Made by a program: the position numbers and the translations under genes | Origin: Chloroflexi bacterium UBA5189 | GTDB taxonomy: Bacteria > Chloroflexota > Limnocylindria > Limnocylindrales > CSP1-4 | Assembly: GCA_002413045.1 (NCBI GenBank) | Contig: DHWF01000023.1 | Location: 8,373 to 71,500 of the forward strand | DNA length: 63,128 bases | Reading direction: 5' to 3' | In this document: positions 1 through 9,432 of the stretch, in pieces | Position numbering within the stretch: position 1 is the first letter of the stretch | How the letters are laid out: each line of letters begins with the position of its first letter | Notes under the pieces: generated by a model | Seen by the model: only the letters and a program-made list of their open reading frames with translations | What the model was told of the DNA's origin: nothing | Database searches by the model: none

Positions 1-170
1 GTCTGCTGGAGGATGTCGACGCAGTACTCCTCGCGCTCGATCATCCGGGTGATCCCGCGGACCTGGCCCTCGATCCGGGCGAGGCGCCGGACGAGCTGCG
101 ACTTGTCGCGGGTGTAGCTATGGCGGAAATGATCCGCGGCGTCGGCGGGCTGCGTGTCGGGTGTCGTCAT
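1..170 (-). CDS. csoR: CsoR-family metal-sensing repressor, N-terminal part
   Basis: The gene is cut by the left edge; only the first 56 codons are present, from an ATG at 168-170 read leftward. The fragment contains RRLARIEGQVRGITRMIE followed by YCVDILQQ. This is the first helix and first metal-ligand cysteine region of the CsoR/RcnR (DUF156) family, small four-helix repressors that release DNA on binding Cu(I) or related metals. The Cys in EEYCVD matches the first Cu(I) ligand of CsoR; the later His and Cys ligands lie outside the window, so copper cannot be separated from nickel or sulfide sensing by ligands alone. A G/C-tract palindrome of CsoR-operator type lies 11 bases upstream of the start, which supports autoregulation. 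Confidence 0.88.
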   Translation of the reverse strand, partial: MTTPDTQPADAADHFRHSYTRDKSQLVRRLARIEGQVRGITRMIEREEYCVDILQQ

Positions 171-180
171 CGACCCGATC

Positions 181-197
181 ATACCCCCGGGGGGTAT
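181..197. promoter_or_regulatory. CsoR-type operator palindrome
   Basis: ATACCCCCGGGGGGTAT is an almost perfect palindrome of a C-tract and a G-tract capped by ATA/TAT. CsoR proteins bind sites of this form (TAC-C-tract / G-tract-GTA). It lies between the divergent starts at 170 (csoR, minus) and 259 (zinc-ribbon gene, plus), so one bound repressor could control both. Confidence 0.7.
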
Positions 198-258
198 CGC
201 CGACAAGCGAGCGTCCGCGAGGGCGGCCGATCGGTCGACCGGGTACACTGCCCCGTGG

Positions 259-582
259 ATGGATCCGCTGGACCACCTCCTGGCGCTCCCGGACGGGCAT
301 CGCTGCTCCGTCTGCGAGGAGCGCGTCCCCGTAGCTCGAGTGAAGCTCCTCGCCTGGCGCGACGATCTCGCCTTCCTCCAGATCGACTGTGGCTCGTGCT
401 TCAGCTCGACCCTCGGGTTCATGCTCGCCGGGCGCACCGACGAGCCGTCCGAGCGACCGGTGGCGGCGCCGATCAGCGCGGATGACGTCCTCGACATGCA
501 CCAGCTCCTCGCCTCGTGGCGCGGCGACCTGACCGGGCTCCTCGCGAGGGATGGCCCCGGCAGCGCCGAATCGAGCCGGTGA
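259..582 (+). CDS. small zinc-ribbon-like protein of unknown function
   Basis: 107 residues from an ATG at 259. Earlier in-frame starts exist, but they would place the CsoR-type operator inside the gene. A TACACT hexamer sits 9 bases before the ATG with no Shine-Dalgarno sequence, as expected for a leaderless message. Two cysteine pairs, CSVC near residue 17 and CGSC near residue 48, could bind one zinc ion; the rest looks like a compact alpha/beta domain. I do not recognise the family. The stop overlaps the GTG of the next gene (GTGA), so it is probably the first gene of the operon leading to hpt. Confidence 0.65.
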   Translation: MDPLDHLLALPDGHRCSVCEERVPVARVKLLAWRDDLAFLQIDCGSCFSSTLGFMLAGRTDEPSERPVAAPISADDVLDMHQLLASWRGDLTGLLARDGPGSAESSR

Positions 583-1307
583 CCGGCGGCAGCCAGGAGG
601 CGACAGGAACGCCTCGATCCCCGGGAGAGACGGGCTTCGACGTGCCCGGGCTGCTGGCGGACATGGACCTGCTCCCGTTCGAGCTGCCCGCCCCCGCGGA
701 CGCGCCGACGACCCCGCCCAGCGCCATCGACGCGACCCGCTTCGCGCACGCGAGCGAGGCCGAGATGGCCCGGATCCTCGACTTCTACCAGGTGCGCTGG
801 GAGTACGAGCCGACGACGTTCCCGATCCTGTGGAACCTCGAGGGCGCAGTCGTCGAGAGCTTCGCGCCCGACTTCTACCTGCCGGACCTCGAGCTGTTCC
901 TCGAGATGACCACCCTGCGCCAGCGCCTCGTGCGCAAGAAGAACCGCAAGCTGCGCCGGCTCCGGGAGCTCTACCCGGACATCCGGATCAAGCTGTTCTA
1001 TGCGCGCGACTTCCGGGCGATGATGCTCAAGTACGGGCGGCTCGGGCTGGCCGAGTCGCTCTCCGGGACGCCCGGCCAGGTCGTTCCCGAACGGGTTGCA
1101 CCGGTCGAGCTGTCGGCGGCAGCCGCCGACTTGCTGGTGGAGGCGCCTGCGGAGATCGAGCGTCCGGACGTCGACACCCCTGGGCAATCGGAAGAACGGC
1201 CCGCGCCGGTTGTTCGGCGGTCCGCCGAGCGGACACGCGCGTCGCGACGGCGGCGGCGGGCGCGGATCACCAGCGAAGCCGGGGCTGAACGGGAGGCCGG
1301 GGCATGA
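579..1307 (+). CDS. PD-(D/E)XK-like protein of unknown function, upstream of hpt
   Basis: 242 residues if translation begins at the GTG that overlaps the previous stop; an earlier in-frame ATG at 516 would lie deep inside the previous gene. A proline-rich N-terminus (to about residue 50) precedes a domain with WEYEPTTF, then APDFYLPD, LFLEM and a lysine-rich helix RKKNRKLRRLREL. The order of acidic residue in APDFYLP, downstream Glu and Lys cluster resembles very-short-patch-repair or PD-(D/E)XK folds, but no catalytic assignment is safe. The C-terminal 60 residues are Arg/Ala/Glu-rich and probably disordered. It overlaps hpt by four bases, so the two should be co-translated. No function is proposed. 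Confidence 0.7.
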   Translation: MTGGSQEATGTPRSPGETGFDVPGLLADMDLLPFELPAPADAPTTPPSAIDATRFAHASEAEMARILDFYQVRWEYEPTTFPILWNLEGAVVESFAPDFYLPDLELFLEMTTLRQRLVRKKNRKLRRLRELYPDIRIKLFYARDFRAMMLKYGRLGLAESLSGTPGQVVPERVAPVELSAAAADLLVEAPAEIERPDVDTPGQSEERPAPVVRRSAERTRASRRRRRARITSEAGAEREAGA

Positions 1308-1867
1308 GGACCGTCGTGGACCAGGGCGCGGACATCGGGGAGGTGCTCCTGACGGAGGACCAGATCCAGACCCGCGTCGCCGAGCTCGGAGCGGCGATCT
1401 CGGCCGACATGGCCGGACGCCAGCTGACCCTCGTCAGCGTGCTCAAGGGCTCCCTGCCGTTCATGGCCGACCTGATGCGCGCGATCTCGCTCCCGGTGCG
1501 GATCGACCTCATGGAGGTCTCCTCCTACGGTGGCGCGACGACCGAGTCGTCCGGGCTGGTCCGAATCCTCAAGGATCTCTCCTCGAGCATCGAGGGCGAG
1601 GACATCCTGATCGTCGAGGACATCATCGACACTGGCCTCACCCTCAACTACCTCGTCCGCTACCTGCGCGGCAAGAAGCCGGCCTCGCTCCGGATCTGCA
1701 CCCTCCTCGACAAGCCGGCGCGACGCCTCGTGGAGATCGACGTCAACTACACCGGCTTCACGATCCCGGACCAGTTCGTCGTCGGCTACGGCCTCGACTA
1801 TGGCGAGCTCTATCGCAACCTGCGCTACGTGGGCGTCCTCAAGCCCGAGGTCTACAGCCAGGCGTGA
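1304..1867 (+). CDS. hpt: hypoxanthine phosphoribosyltransferase
   Basis: 187 residues, the usual length for bacterial HPRT. The enzyme transfers phosphoribose from PRPP to hypoxanthine or guanine in purine salvage, in the cytosol. The PRPP-binding signature is clear: ILIVEDIIDTGLT around residues 104-116, with the two acidic residues that contact the ribose. VSVLKGSLPFMADLMR near residues 43-58 is the conserved loop that carries the PPi-binding lysine, and the C-terminal YGLDY matches the family end. It starts at the ATG overlapping the previous stop. Downstream a membrane protein follows after 13 bases. In many bacteria hpt lies next to tilS/ftsH; that context is absent here. Confidence 0.95.
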   Translation: MRTVVDQGADIGEVLLTEDQIQTRVAELGAAISADMAGRQLTLVSVLKGSLPFMADLMRAISLPVRIDLMEVSSYGGATTESSGLVRILKDLSSSIEGEDILIVEDIIDTGLTLNYLVRYLRGKKPASLRICTLLDKPARRLVEIDVNYTGFTIPDQFVVGYGLDYGELYRNLRYVGVLKPEVYSQA

Positions 1868-1880
1868 TCGAGGCTCGGGC

Positions 1881-2321
1881 ATGACGATGCATCGCCGCCC
1901 CGTCGGGCGGTCGCGCCGCCTCGTGGCGATCGGCGCCCTGGTGGCGCTCGTCGGCTGCTTCCTGCCGTGGTTCACCCGCGGCGGAGTTGACGGCCTGCCT
2001 CCATACACGGGTACGGCCTTCGAGTCGATGGGCATCCTCGTCTTCGCCGCGGCGATTGCCACCCTCGCGCTCGTCACGCTGCCGTACGCCTCGGAGCGCC
2101 CGGTCTCCGCCGATCGGTGGCCGAGCTACGCCCTGATCGCGGCGTTGGGCTGGTTCGGGTTTGCCTACCGGATTCTCGAGCTTGCTGGCATACAAGCCTT
2201 CAGCTTTGCCCAGCCTGCGGACATCGTGACCAGGATCCCGGGCCTGTGGCTGTGTGCCATCGGCCTCGCGATCATGGCGCGCGCCACGTACGAGATGTTG
2301 CAGGAGCCGCGGCTCCGCTGA
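1881..2321 (+). CDS. four-helix membrane protein of unknown function
   Basis: 146 residues from the ATG at 1881, 13 bases after hpt. Hydrophobic segments lie at about residues 13-30 (VAIGALVALVGCFLPWF), 51-68, 81-97 and 117-136, so four membrane passes are likely with both ends in the cytosol. The pattern resembles small uncharacterised membrane proteins common in GC-rich bacteria, but I do not recognise a named family. It is the last gene of the plus-strand run and converges with the next minus-strand gene, with 15 bases between the stops. Confidence 0.65.
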   Translation: MTMHRRPVGRSRRLVAIGALVALVGCFLPWFTRGGVDGLPPYTGTAFESMGILVFAAAIATLALVTLPYASERPVSADRWPSYALIAALGWFGFAYRILELAGIQAFSFAQPADIVTRIPGLWLCAIGLAIMARATYEMLQEPRLR

Positions 2322-2336
2322 CGTCGCCAGCCGCTC

Positions 2337-3050
2337 CTACCGCAACGCCCCGGATGGGCTTGGAGTTGGGGATGGGGGGAGGATGGTGATGTCGGCGGCG
2401 AACCACGCTTCCTTGGTGGTGGCGCTGTCGAAGTAGCGGAAGACGACGTCCTCGGTGGACCAGCGGGTCAGCGGGACGTAGAGGGCGGCGATCGGCGTGA
2501 CGCCGTCGGTGGGTCGAACCTGGCGTAGCGCGAGCGGCTCCGCCGCGCCATCGTGGATCGTCCAGGCGGTCACGATCGCGGGGCCGATGGGCTTGTCCGT
2601 GCCATAGGCCGGCGCGCACCAGCCCAGCGCCGTCAGCTGGATCGCGACGATCGGGACCGACGGAATCGCCGGATCGAGCGGTCCGGTTGCGTCGGTGATC
2701 GGCTCGATGGCGCGCCAGACCCGGACGTCCTGCGTCTGCCACGTCTCGAGCGAGGCGATCCGCCAGGCGCCCGTGCCGAGGCAGATCGGGAGCGCCAGCC
2801 CATCGGCGGTCCGGTCCTCCGTCGGGATGGGTGTGGCGGTGATCGGTGCGGCGGTCGCCACGGAAAGGCGTCCGGTCGGCTCGGCCGTGCCGCCCGTCCA
2901 CGGCTTCAGGATCGCGACCACGAGCAGCACGATGACCAGGCCGAGCGCCGAGGCGAGCTGGTTTTCGTCGATCGGCGGCTGCACCGGTTCGGTGGTGAGT
3001 CGGGCGGCGGCTCGCTCGTCTTCGAGCGGATCGCGATCGCGTCGGATCAT
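2337..3050 (-). CDS. membrane-anchored protein of unknown function downstream of livF
   Basis: 237 residues. A charged cytosolic N-terminus (about 30 residues) is followed by one membrane helix, ALGLVIVLLVVAILKPW, and then a Thr/Pro-rich linker and an exported domain with two cysteines (PICLG and WCAPAY) that could form a disulfide. It has no lipobox. It lies 33 bases downstream of livF on the same strand and may be co-transcribed with the transporter. Nothing in it resembles a transport subunit, and I do not recognise the family. Confidence 0.6.
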   Translation of the reverse strand: MIRRDRDPLEDERAAARLTTEPVQPPIDENQLASALGLVIVLLVVAILKPWTGGTAEPTGRLSVATAAPITATPIPTEDRTADGLALPICLGTGAWRIASLETWQTQDVRVWRAIEPITDATGPLDPAIPSVPIVAIQLTALGWCAPAYGTDKPIGPAIVTAWTIHDGAAEPLALRQVRPTDGVTPIAALYVPLTRWSTEDVVFRYFDSATTKEAWFAADITILPPSPTPSPSGALR

Positions 3051-3083
3051 GGTCAGGCCGGGGCGGCCTCCCGTTGCTCCGGG

Positions 3084-3823
<740 letters not shown>

Positions 3824-3827
<4 letters not shown>

Positions 3828-4810
3828 GCCGGCGGGGTCCCGAGATACGCCTCGATGACCTTGGGATCGCGGCGCACCTCGTCCGGGGTGCCCTCGGCGA
3901 TGCGCTCGCCGTGGTCGAGCACCGTGACCCGGTCGCTGATGCCCATCACGACCCGCATGTCGTGCTCGATCAGCAGCACGGTGAGACCGAGCTCGCTCCG
4001 CAGCCGGCCGATGAGCCGGGTCAGGTTGGCCGTCTCGTTGGGATTCATGCCCGCCGTCGGCTCGTCGAGGAGCAGGAGCTTGGGGTCGGATGCGAGCGCT
4101 CGGGCGATCTCGAGCCGCCGCTGGTCGCCGTAGGGCAGGTTCTTCGCGACCACGTCGCCGCGGCCCTTGAGCCCCACCAACGTCAGCAGCTCATTCGCCC
4201 TGACTCGCGAGGTCTTCTCCTCCCGCCGGTCGCGCGGCGTCGAGAGCAGCGCGTCGATCCAGGTCGTCTTGAGCCTGCTGTGCATGCCGACGAGCACGTT
4301 GTCCATGGCCGTCATGTTCGCGAACAGCCGGATGTTCTGGAACGTGCGGCCGAGGCCGGCCACGACCATGTCATTCGGACGCGCACTCCGGAAGATCCCG
4401 AACCGACGGATCGCGCGCTGGTAGGCGAGTGGACGAGACACGCCGGTGACCATCGACCCCAGCAGGGTCAGGATCGTGAACACGATGCCGAGGCCGGTCA
4501 GGACCTGGTTGCCCGAGGTCGAGATCGCGAGCGTGATCAACAGCAGGATGGCCGGCGGCGTCAGCCACAGGAACGGCTCAAGCCAGGCCCGGCGCGCACG
4601 GGCGATCATGTTCTCCCCGTGGAAGTCGATCGAGCCCGCCGTGGGGTCATAGATCCCCGCGATGATGTTGAAGAACGTGGTCTTGCCCGCGCCGTTCGGG
4701 CCGATCAGGCTGACGATGGAGCCCTCCGGGATCGTGAAGTCGACGTCGTGGACCGCGACGAGGCCGCCGAAGCGCTTCGTGATCTTGGTGGCGTTGAGCA
4801 CGTCGGTCAC
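3824..4810 (-). CDS. livG: ABC transporter ATPase LivG with a hydrophobic insertion
   Basis: 328 residues against about 255 for typical LivG. Walker A GPNGAGKTT is at residues 37-45; the signature LPYGDQRRLEIARAL, Walker B LLLLDEP and switch region VLLIEHD are intact. The extra length is one block of about 75 residues, roughly 72-148, between Walker A and the Q-loop (GLGRTFQNIRLF, Gln 158). It holds two strongly hydrophobic stretches, about 80-97 and 103-124, that look like a membrane hairpin. The reading frame is open across it and both flanks keep family sequence, so this is a real insertion and not a frameshift. It partners LivF, LivM and LivH. Confidence 0.92.
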
Positions 4811-6024
4811 GAGCCGCCCTCCGAGCCGCCGGTGAGCTCATCGGAGCCGGGCGCCTCGCCAAGCGCGCCGACCAGCGCTGGATCGTTGGCGCCGAGATCT
4901 TCGGCAGCATGCAGCTCGGCGCGGCGCGCCTGGCTCGGGAAGAGGCCCTCAGGCCGCTTCAGCATCATCAGCACGAGCGCAATGCCGAACAGCAGGTACT
5001 GGTAGTCGGTGAAGTTGATCTTGGCCAGGTCGAAGTGGATCGGGCCGAGGTCGAGCGCAGGCAAGTTGATCGTCTCGGCGATCGTGTTGAGCTGTTTCAG
5101 CAGGACGACCTGGATCAGGTACACGATGAACGCGCCCGCCGCGACGCCCCAGATGTTGCCCATGCCACCGACGATGACCATCGCCAGGACCGTGAACGAC
5201 ACGGAGAACGAGAACTGGTCCGGCGAGACGATGGTCAGCTTCGATGCGTTGAACACGCCGGCCAGGCCGGACGTCGTCGCACCCAGCGCGAACGCGAGGA
5301 GCTTGGTGAGCACCGTGTTGATGCCGTTGGCCGCCGCAGCGAGCTCGTCCTCCCGGATCGCCATCCAGGCCCGCCCGATCCGCGAATCGTGGAGCCGGTA
5401 GAGCAGCATCATCGCGACGGTGACGATGAAGATCATCACGACCATGTAGTTGAACGAGGTCAACGGGCTGAACTCGCCGAAGAACGGCAGCGCCTCCGGC
5501 CGGTAGATCCCGCCGATGCCGTTGGTCCCGCGCGTGTACGGATCGCTGTTGACGAACACGATCGGGACGATCTCGCCGAAGCCGAGGGTCATGATCGCCA
5601 GGTAGTCGCCGCGAAGTCGCAAGGTCGGCGCGCCGAGTGCGATGCCGAACACGGCGGCTACGGCCGCGCCAACGAGGAGCATCGGGAAGAACGGCAGGTC
5701 GAGGCCGGAGAACGGCGAGTTGCTGTAGGCGTAGGTGTACGCCCCGATGGCGAAGAACGCGGCGTACCCGAGGTCGAGCAGCCCGGCGAGCCCGACGACC
5801 ACGTTGAGGCCCATCGCCAGCAGCACGAACACGCCGGCATTGGCAAACGCGTCGTACCACGGATTGGCGCCCTGGATCGCGTTCAAGGGCGGAATTCGCG
5901 GCAGGAAGATCAGCAGGATCGCCGCGATCAACATCGTGATCACGATCGTCGCGGAGCGGTGGTGCTCTGCAAACGTGTGGGAACGGCTGCGGAATGCTGT
6001 CCAGCGCGCTCGGAGCTGTTTCAT
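4807..6024 (-). CDS. livM: branched-chain amino acid ABC transporter permease LivM
   Basis: 405 residues. A basic N-terminal segment precedes about ten membrane helices. Family sequence is plain: GLNVVVGLAGLLDLGYAAFFAIGAY near residues 73-97, LRLRGDYLAIMTLGFGEI, and the cytosolic coupling motif DSRIGRAWMAIREDELAAAANGI. A loop between the last helices (residues about 295-325) and a hydrophilic C-terminal tail of about 45 residues (AEDLGANDPALVGALGEAP) make it longer than E. coli LivM. It overlaps livG and livH by four bases each. It forms half of the membrane channel with LivH. Confidence 0.95.
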   Translation of the reverse strand: MKQLRARWTAFRSRSHTFAEHHRSATIVITMLIAAILLIFLPRIPPLNAIQGANPWYDAFANAGVFVLLAMGLNVVVGLAGLLDLGYAAFFAIGAYTYAYSNSPFSGLDLPFFPMLLVGAAVAAVFGIALGAPTLRLRGDYLAIMTLGFGEIVPIVFVNSDPYTRGTNGIGGIYRPEALPFFGEFSPLTSFNYMVVMIFIVTVAMMLLYRLHDSRIGRAWMAIREDELAAAANGINTVLTKLLAFALGATTSGLAGVFNASKLTIVSPDQFSFSVSFTVLAMVIVGGMGNIWGVAAGAFIVYLIQVVLLKQLNTIAETINLPALDLGPIHFDLAKINFTDYQYLLFGIALVLMMLKRPEGLFPSQARRAELHAAEDLGANDPALVGALGEAPGSDELTGGSEGGS

Positions 6025-7112
6025 GCCCGGTCACCCAGCTGCTGGCCGAGGATGCCCGTCGGCCGGAAGATGAGGACGAAGGTCAGGATCAGGAACACCA
6101 GGAACTCGGACCAGCGCGAAAAGCCGAGCGCGGAGGCGAGATTCTCGGTGAACCCGATGAAGAACCCGCCGAGGGCGGCTCCGTTGATGTTGCCGATGCC
6201 GCCGAGGACTGCCGACGTGAACGACTTCAGGCCGGCGTTGAAGCCCAGGTCCTGGCGCACGTAGCCGAATCGGAGGCCCCACACCACCCCGGCCGCGCCC
6301 GCCAGCGCCCCACCGAGGAGGAAGGTCAGCGCGATCGTCTGGTTGAGGTCCACGCCCATCAGCGAGGCGGCCTGCTGATCCTGGGCAGTTGCCCGCATTG
6401 CCCGACCAAGGCGCGTCTTGTTCACAAACAGGTTGAGCGCCACCATCAGGCTCACCGCGAGCGCGAAGATGAAGATCGACAGCACCGAGATCTTCGCCTC
6501 GCCGAACTTGATCTGCCATTCCAGCGGGAAGACCTGCGGCGCACCCCGGTCGCCCGACCCGACGAACACGAGGGCGAGGTTCTGGAGGATGAACGACACA
6601 CCAACCGCCGTGATCAGCGGCGCGAGCCTCGAGCCGCCCCTGAACGGCCGATAGAAGATCCGCTCGATCGTGACGTTCAGGAGGCCGGTCAGCGGCATGA
6701 CGATGATCAGCGCGGACGCCAGCAGCAGGATCAGGAATGGGATGTCCGTCACGCTCACGCCGACCGTCTGGCCGAAGATTCCGAGCGTCACGAACATCGA
6801 CAGGAAGGCGCCGACCATGAACACGTCGCCGTGGGCGAAGTTGATGAGCTCGATGATCCCGTAGACCATCGTGTAGCCGAGTGCGATCAGCGCATAGATG
6901 GCGCCGATGGACAGGGCGTTGATCGTCTGCTGGACGGCGACCGGGAAGGCCTGGTCGGCCGGCAGGGCGCTGGTCCCGACGAGCCAGGTCTGCTGCAGCG
7001 CGATGAACAGCACAAGCTGGTAGATGACGATCGCGACGACCGCGAAGAAGGCGATCCGGAGAAATCGGCTGGCCGGGTTGGAGCGCCTGCCGGCGACGGC
7101 AACGGTGGTCAT
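6021..7112 (-). CDS. livH: branched-chain amino acid ABC transporter permease LivH
   Basis: 363 residues; E. coli LivH has 308. The family core is clear: INALSIGAIYALIALGYTMVYGIIELINFAHGD and the coupling motif KTRLGRAMRATAQDQQAASLMGV. An extra N-terminal helix (about residues 20-42) and a loop account for the added length. The protein pairs with LivM to form the translocation path. The ATG at 7110-7112 follows a 141-base gap after livK that contains a strong hairpin, so livHMGF may be expressed at a lower level than livK. Confidence 0.95.
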   Translation of the reverse strand: MTTVAVAGRRSNPASRFLRIAFFAVVAIVIYQLVLFIALQQTWLVGTSALPADQAFPVAVQQTINALSIGAIYALIALGYTMVYGIIELINFAHGDVFMVGAFLSMFVTLGIFGQTVGVSVTDIPFLILLLASALIIVMPLTGLLNVTIERIFYRPFRGGSRLAPLITAVGVSFILQNLALVFVGSGDRGAPQVFPLEWQIKFGEAKISVLSIFIFALAVSLMVALNLFVNKTRLGRAMRATAQDQQAASLMGVDLNQTIALTFLLGGALAGAAGVVWGLRFGYVRQDLGFNAGLKSFTSAVLGGIGNINGAALGGFFIGFTENLASALGFSRWSEFLVFLILTFVLIFRPTGILGQQLGDRA

Positions 7113-7206
7113 GTCCTACCTGACGAATCGAGGCTGTCCGACGTTCGACGGCATGACCCGCGCACCCTGCGTGCCCGCCACCGGCTCAGGAATTACGGAG
7201 TGATGT

Positions 7207-7242
7207 GATGAGGCCGGGGATCTTGCGATCCCCGGCCTCATC
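7207..7242 (-). terminator. strong hairpin between livK and livH
   Basis: A perfect 16-base-pair stem (7207-7222 with 7227-7242) closes a 4-base loop (TTGC). It begins 11 bases after the livK stop on the minus strand. No T-run follows, so it may be a partial terminator or an mRNA-stabilising structure that keeps livK message abundant relative to livHMGF. Confidence 0.75.
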
Positions 7243-7253
7243 GCTACCGGTGA

Positions 7254-8510
7254 CTACTTCGCGGCGTAGTCGACCTGCGTTTCGAACTTCCAGTCCTTCG
7301 CCGTGGGGTCGAACGAGTAGATCGAGACGATCTTCTGGCTCGTGTCGCCGTCAGCGTTGAAGGTGATTGCACCCTGGATCGTGTTGTAGGTGTGGGTCGT
7401 GTCCGTCGCGGCAACACGGACCGCCTCGCGGAGGGCCGTCATGTCCGCGGGGTTCGTCGCGCCGGCCCGGCCGAGCGCGTCGATGAAGACCTGTGCACAG
7501 GCGTAGCCCTGGGCTGCGTAGCCCGTGGCAGCGGTGCCGTACGCGGCGAGGTAGTCGGCATCGAACTTGGCCTTGCCGTCGAACGTCCCGATGCCGGCCA
7601 GCGTGCTGAACGAATGTGCAGCCTTGTCGCCGGCGAGGTTGAGGAACGAGTCCTTCGTCACGGCCGAGCCGTCGTTGATGCCGTCAGGACCGACGAACGG
7701 CACATCGCCGAGGCCAGCCTGGGCAGCTGCGAGCAGGATCCGGGCACCGCCGGTGGCGGTGACGCCACCGAAGTAGATGGCATCCGGATGACCCGATGCG
7801 GCGGCCGTCATCAGGGTGACGTAGTCCTGGGTGGTCTTCGGGGCGCCGTCGTGCTTGGTGACGGTGCCGCCGCGGGCCACGAAGTCCTTCTCGAACGCAT
7901 CCGCGACGCCCTTACCGAAGGTCTCGGTGTCGTCGATGATGTAGACCGAGTGCTTCCCGAGCGTCGTGTAGATGTACTGCGAAGCGGCCGGACCCTGGAC
8001 GTCGTCCGTGGTGACGACGCGGATGTAGTTGTTCGGCTTGCCACCGCGGAGCTGGGCCGCGGGAGCGCCCTTGGTCAGGTCCGGGTTGGTGTTGGCCGGC
8101 GAGCACTGCGCGAGGCCGGCTGCGCTGGTGATCGGGATCTCGGCCTGGGCGACGCTCGAGTTGAGCGGGCCGATGACCGCGATCGTCGCGGCGTCAGCCA
8201 CGACCTTGCTCATGTTGTTGGCGCCGGTCTGCGCATCGTGGGCGCCGTTGAGGGCGTCGTCATAGATGGCGGACTGCGGGATCTGGATCGTGTAACCGCC
8301 AGCGGCGCCGCCGGCCTGCGTCACGGCGAGCTTGATGCCGTTGATGATCGGGTCCGACGCGGCCTTCTCACTGCCCTGCTGCGGCAGCTCGATGGCGAAC
8401 GTCACGGTGCCCTTGTTCGACGTGCCACCGCTGGCGGCCGGCGTGTTGTTGCACGCCGAGAACGCCATCGCGGCCACTGCCGCGAGCACACCGAGGTTTT
8501 TGAGCTTCAT
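7254..8510 (-). CDS. livK: branched-chain amino acid-binding lipoprotein LivK
   Basis: 418 residues from the ATG at 8508-8510; AGGAGG ten bases upstream is a strong ribosome-binding site and decides against longer in-frame starts. The N-terminus KLKNLGVLAAVAAMAFSAC is a lipoprotein signal with lipobox FSAC, so the mature protein is tethered to the outer face of the membrane. The body is a two-lobed periplasmic-binding fold (peripla_BP_6): GIKLAVTQAGG, AVIGPLNSSVAQAEIPI, QGPAASQYIYTTLG, DAIYFGGVTATGG. It captures the substrate for LivHMGF. A probable promoter lies about 230 bases upstream, which implies a long leader. Confidence 0.95.
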   Translation of the reverse strand: MKLKNLGVLAAVAAMAFSACNNTPAASGGTSNKGTVTFAIELPQQGSEKAASDPIINGIKLAVTQAGGAAGGYTIQIPQSAIYDDALNGAHDAQTGANNMSKVVADAATIAVIGPLNSSVAQAEIPITSAAGLAQCSPANTNPDLTKGAPAAQLRGGKPNNYIRVVTTDDVQGPAASQYIYTTLGKHSVYIIDDTETFGKGVADAFEKDFVARGGTVTKHDGAPKTTQDYVTLMTAAASGHPDAIYFGGVTATGGARILLAAAQAGLGDVPFVGPDGINDGSAVTKDSFLNLAGDKAAHSFSTLAGIGTFDGKAKFDADYLAAYGTAATGYAAQGYACAQVFIDALGRAGATNPADMTALREAVRVAATDTTHTYNTIQGAITFNADGDTSQKIVSIYSFDPTAKDWKFETQVDYAAK

Positions 8511-8922
8511 CCAGTACTCCTCCTGCATTTCGATCGCCCGATGCCGGGTCGATCCCCGGTCGTGTCCTCTGCGACAGTTCGTGAGCCGGTCTCCGATGCG
8601 GTACCGCAGCCCGTTCCGATGGTCCAAACCGGTGGTGCCTCGACTCGGGGTCGAGATCGGTTGGGACACGGTTCGGTGCGCGCGATGACCGCGGATCGCG
8701 AGGCGGCTCCGAACGGCGCGCAGGTGGCCGCCGAAGCGATAGCGTATGATAGGGGTCGGCGCACCGATTGCAAGGCCGGTCGTTCGTGACCCGGGATGGT
8801 TTCAGACGCGTCTCAGATGCGTCTCCCCCGTGCGGTCCGCGAGCCCGCCGGTCCGGTCGGCTCAGGTCGCGACGACCCGAGACCGAATTGGCGCCTCCGA
8901 CAACGAGGGAGCACCCCGGCGC
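8511..8922. other. divergent intergenic region upstream of livK
   Basis: 412 bases without a convincing gene, between the livK start (minus) and the GNAT start (plus). It holds the livK ribosome-binding site and a candidate minus-strand promoter at 8746-8773. I see no repeat, RNA gene or known riboswitch. The roughly 230-base untranslated leader it implies for livK could carry regulation that I cannot identify. Confidence 0.6.
8746..8773 (-). promoter_or_regulatory. livK: candidate livK promoter
   Basis: Read on the minus strand, TTGCAA (8768-8773) and TATCAT (8746-8751) are separated by 16 bases, close to the sigma-70 consensus. It is one of the few places in this GC-rich window with both hexamers. 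Confidence 0.5.
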
Positions 8923-9378
8923 GTGGAGTACAGGGTCCGAGCGGCCCGGATCACGGACATCGAGGCACTCATCGCCCTCAGCGGCGAACGCCTGGGTGAC
9001 GGCGCGTCCGGCACGCTCGGCGCCGCGGACATCCTGCGCCAGCTCGTGTTCCTGCCCCACGCGACCGTGCTCGTCGCCGAGCGGAAGCGCGACATCGTGG
9101 GGGGGGCTGTCCTCGCGATCCGGCCGTCGGTTCGCGCCGGCGGCTACGTCGGAACCATCGACCTGCTCGTCGTCGACCCGACGAGCGAACCGGACGCCGT
9201 GAGCGACAGCCTCATCGAGGAGTGCCTCAGATCGGCGGCCAACAAGGGATGTGCGTCGGTCGAGGCGCCGCAGCCGGACGACCCGGCAGAGCACCCGCGC
9301 TGGGTGCGCCAGGGGTTCGTCGACGAACAGCCGGTCCTCCGGCGAATCGTCGATCCAGCCGGGCGCCGGCGCGTCTAG
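8923..9378 (+). CDS. GNAT-family acetyltransferase
   Basis: 151 residues from a GTG at 8923; longer in-frame readings from 8746 are rejected because they add about 59 residues of Arg/Pro-rich sequence with no family character and overlap the livK promoter. VRAARITDIEALIALSGER is a typical GNAT N-terminus (beta1-alpha1), VGTIDLLVVDPTSEPDAVSDSLIEECL covers beta4 and the acetyl-CoA-binding helix, though the usual Q/RxxGxG/A loop is degenerate. It would transfer an acetyl group from acetyl-CoA to an unknown amine. It precedes the NYN gene by 54 bases. Confidence 0.72.
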   Translation: MEYRVRAARITDIEALIALSGERLGDGASGTLGAADILRQLVFLPHATVLVAERKRDIVGGAVLAIRPSVRAGGYVGTIDLLVVDPTSEPDAVSDSLIEECLRSAANKGCASVEAPQPDDPAEHPRWVRQGFVDEQPVLRRIVDPAGRRRV

Positions 9379-9432
9379 ACAGATGGGCGCGCGCCGAATG
9401 ACGGCGCCGACGCTCAAGAGATAGGAGACAGG

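Noticed and set aside
4909..6264. A 451-codon open frame antisense to livM and livH
   Set aside because: Composition is charged and repetitive with no motif; the minus-strand genes are certain.
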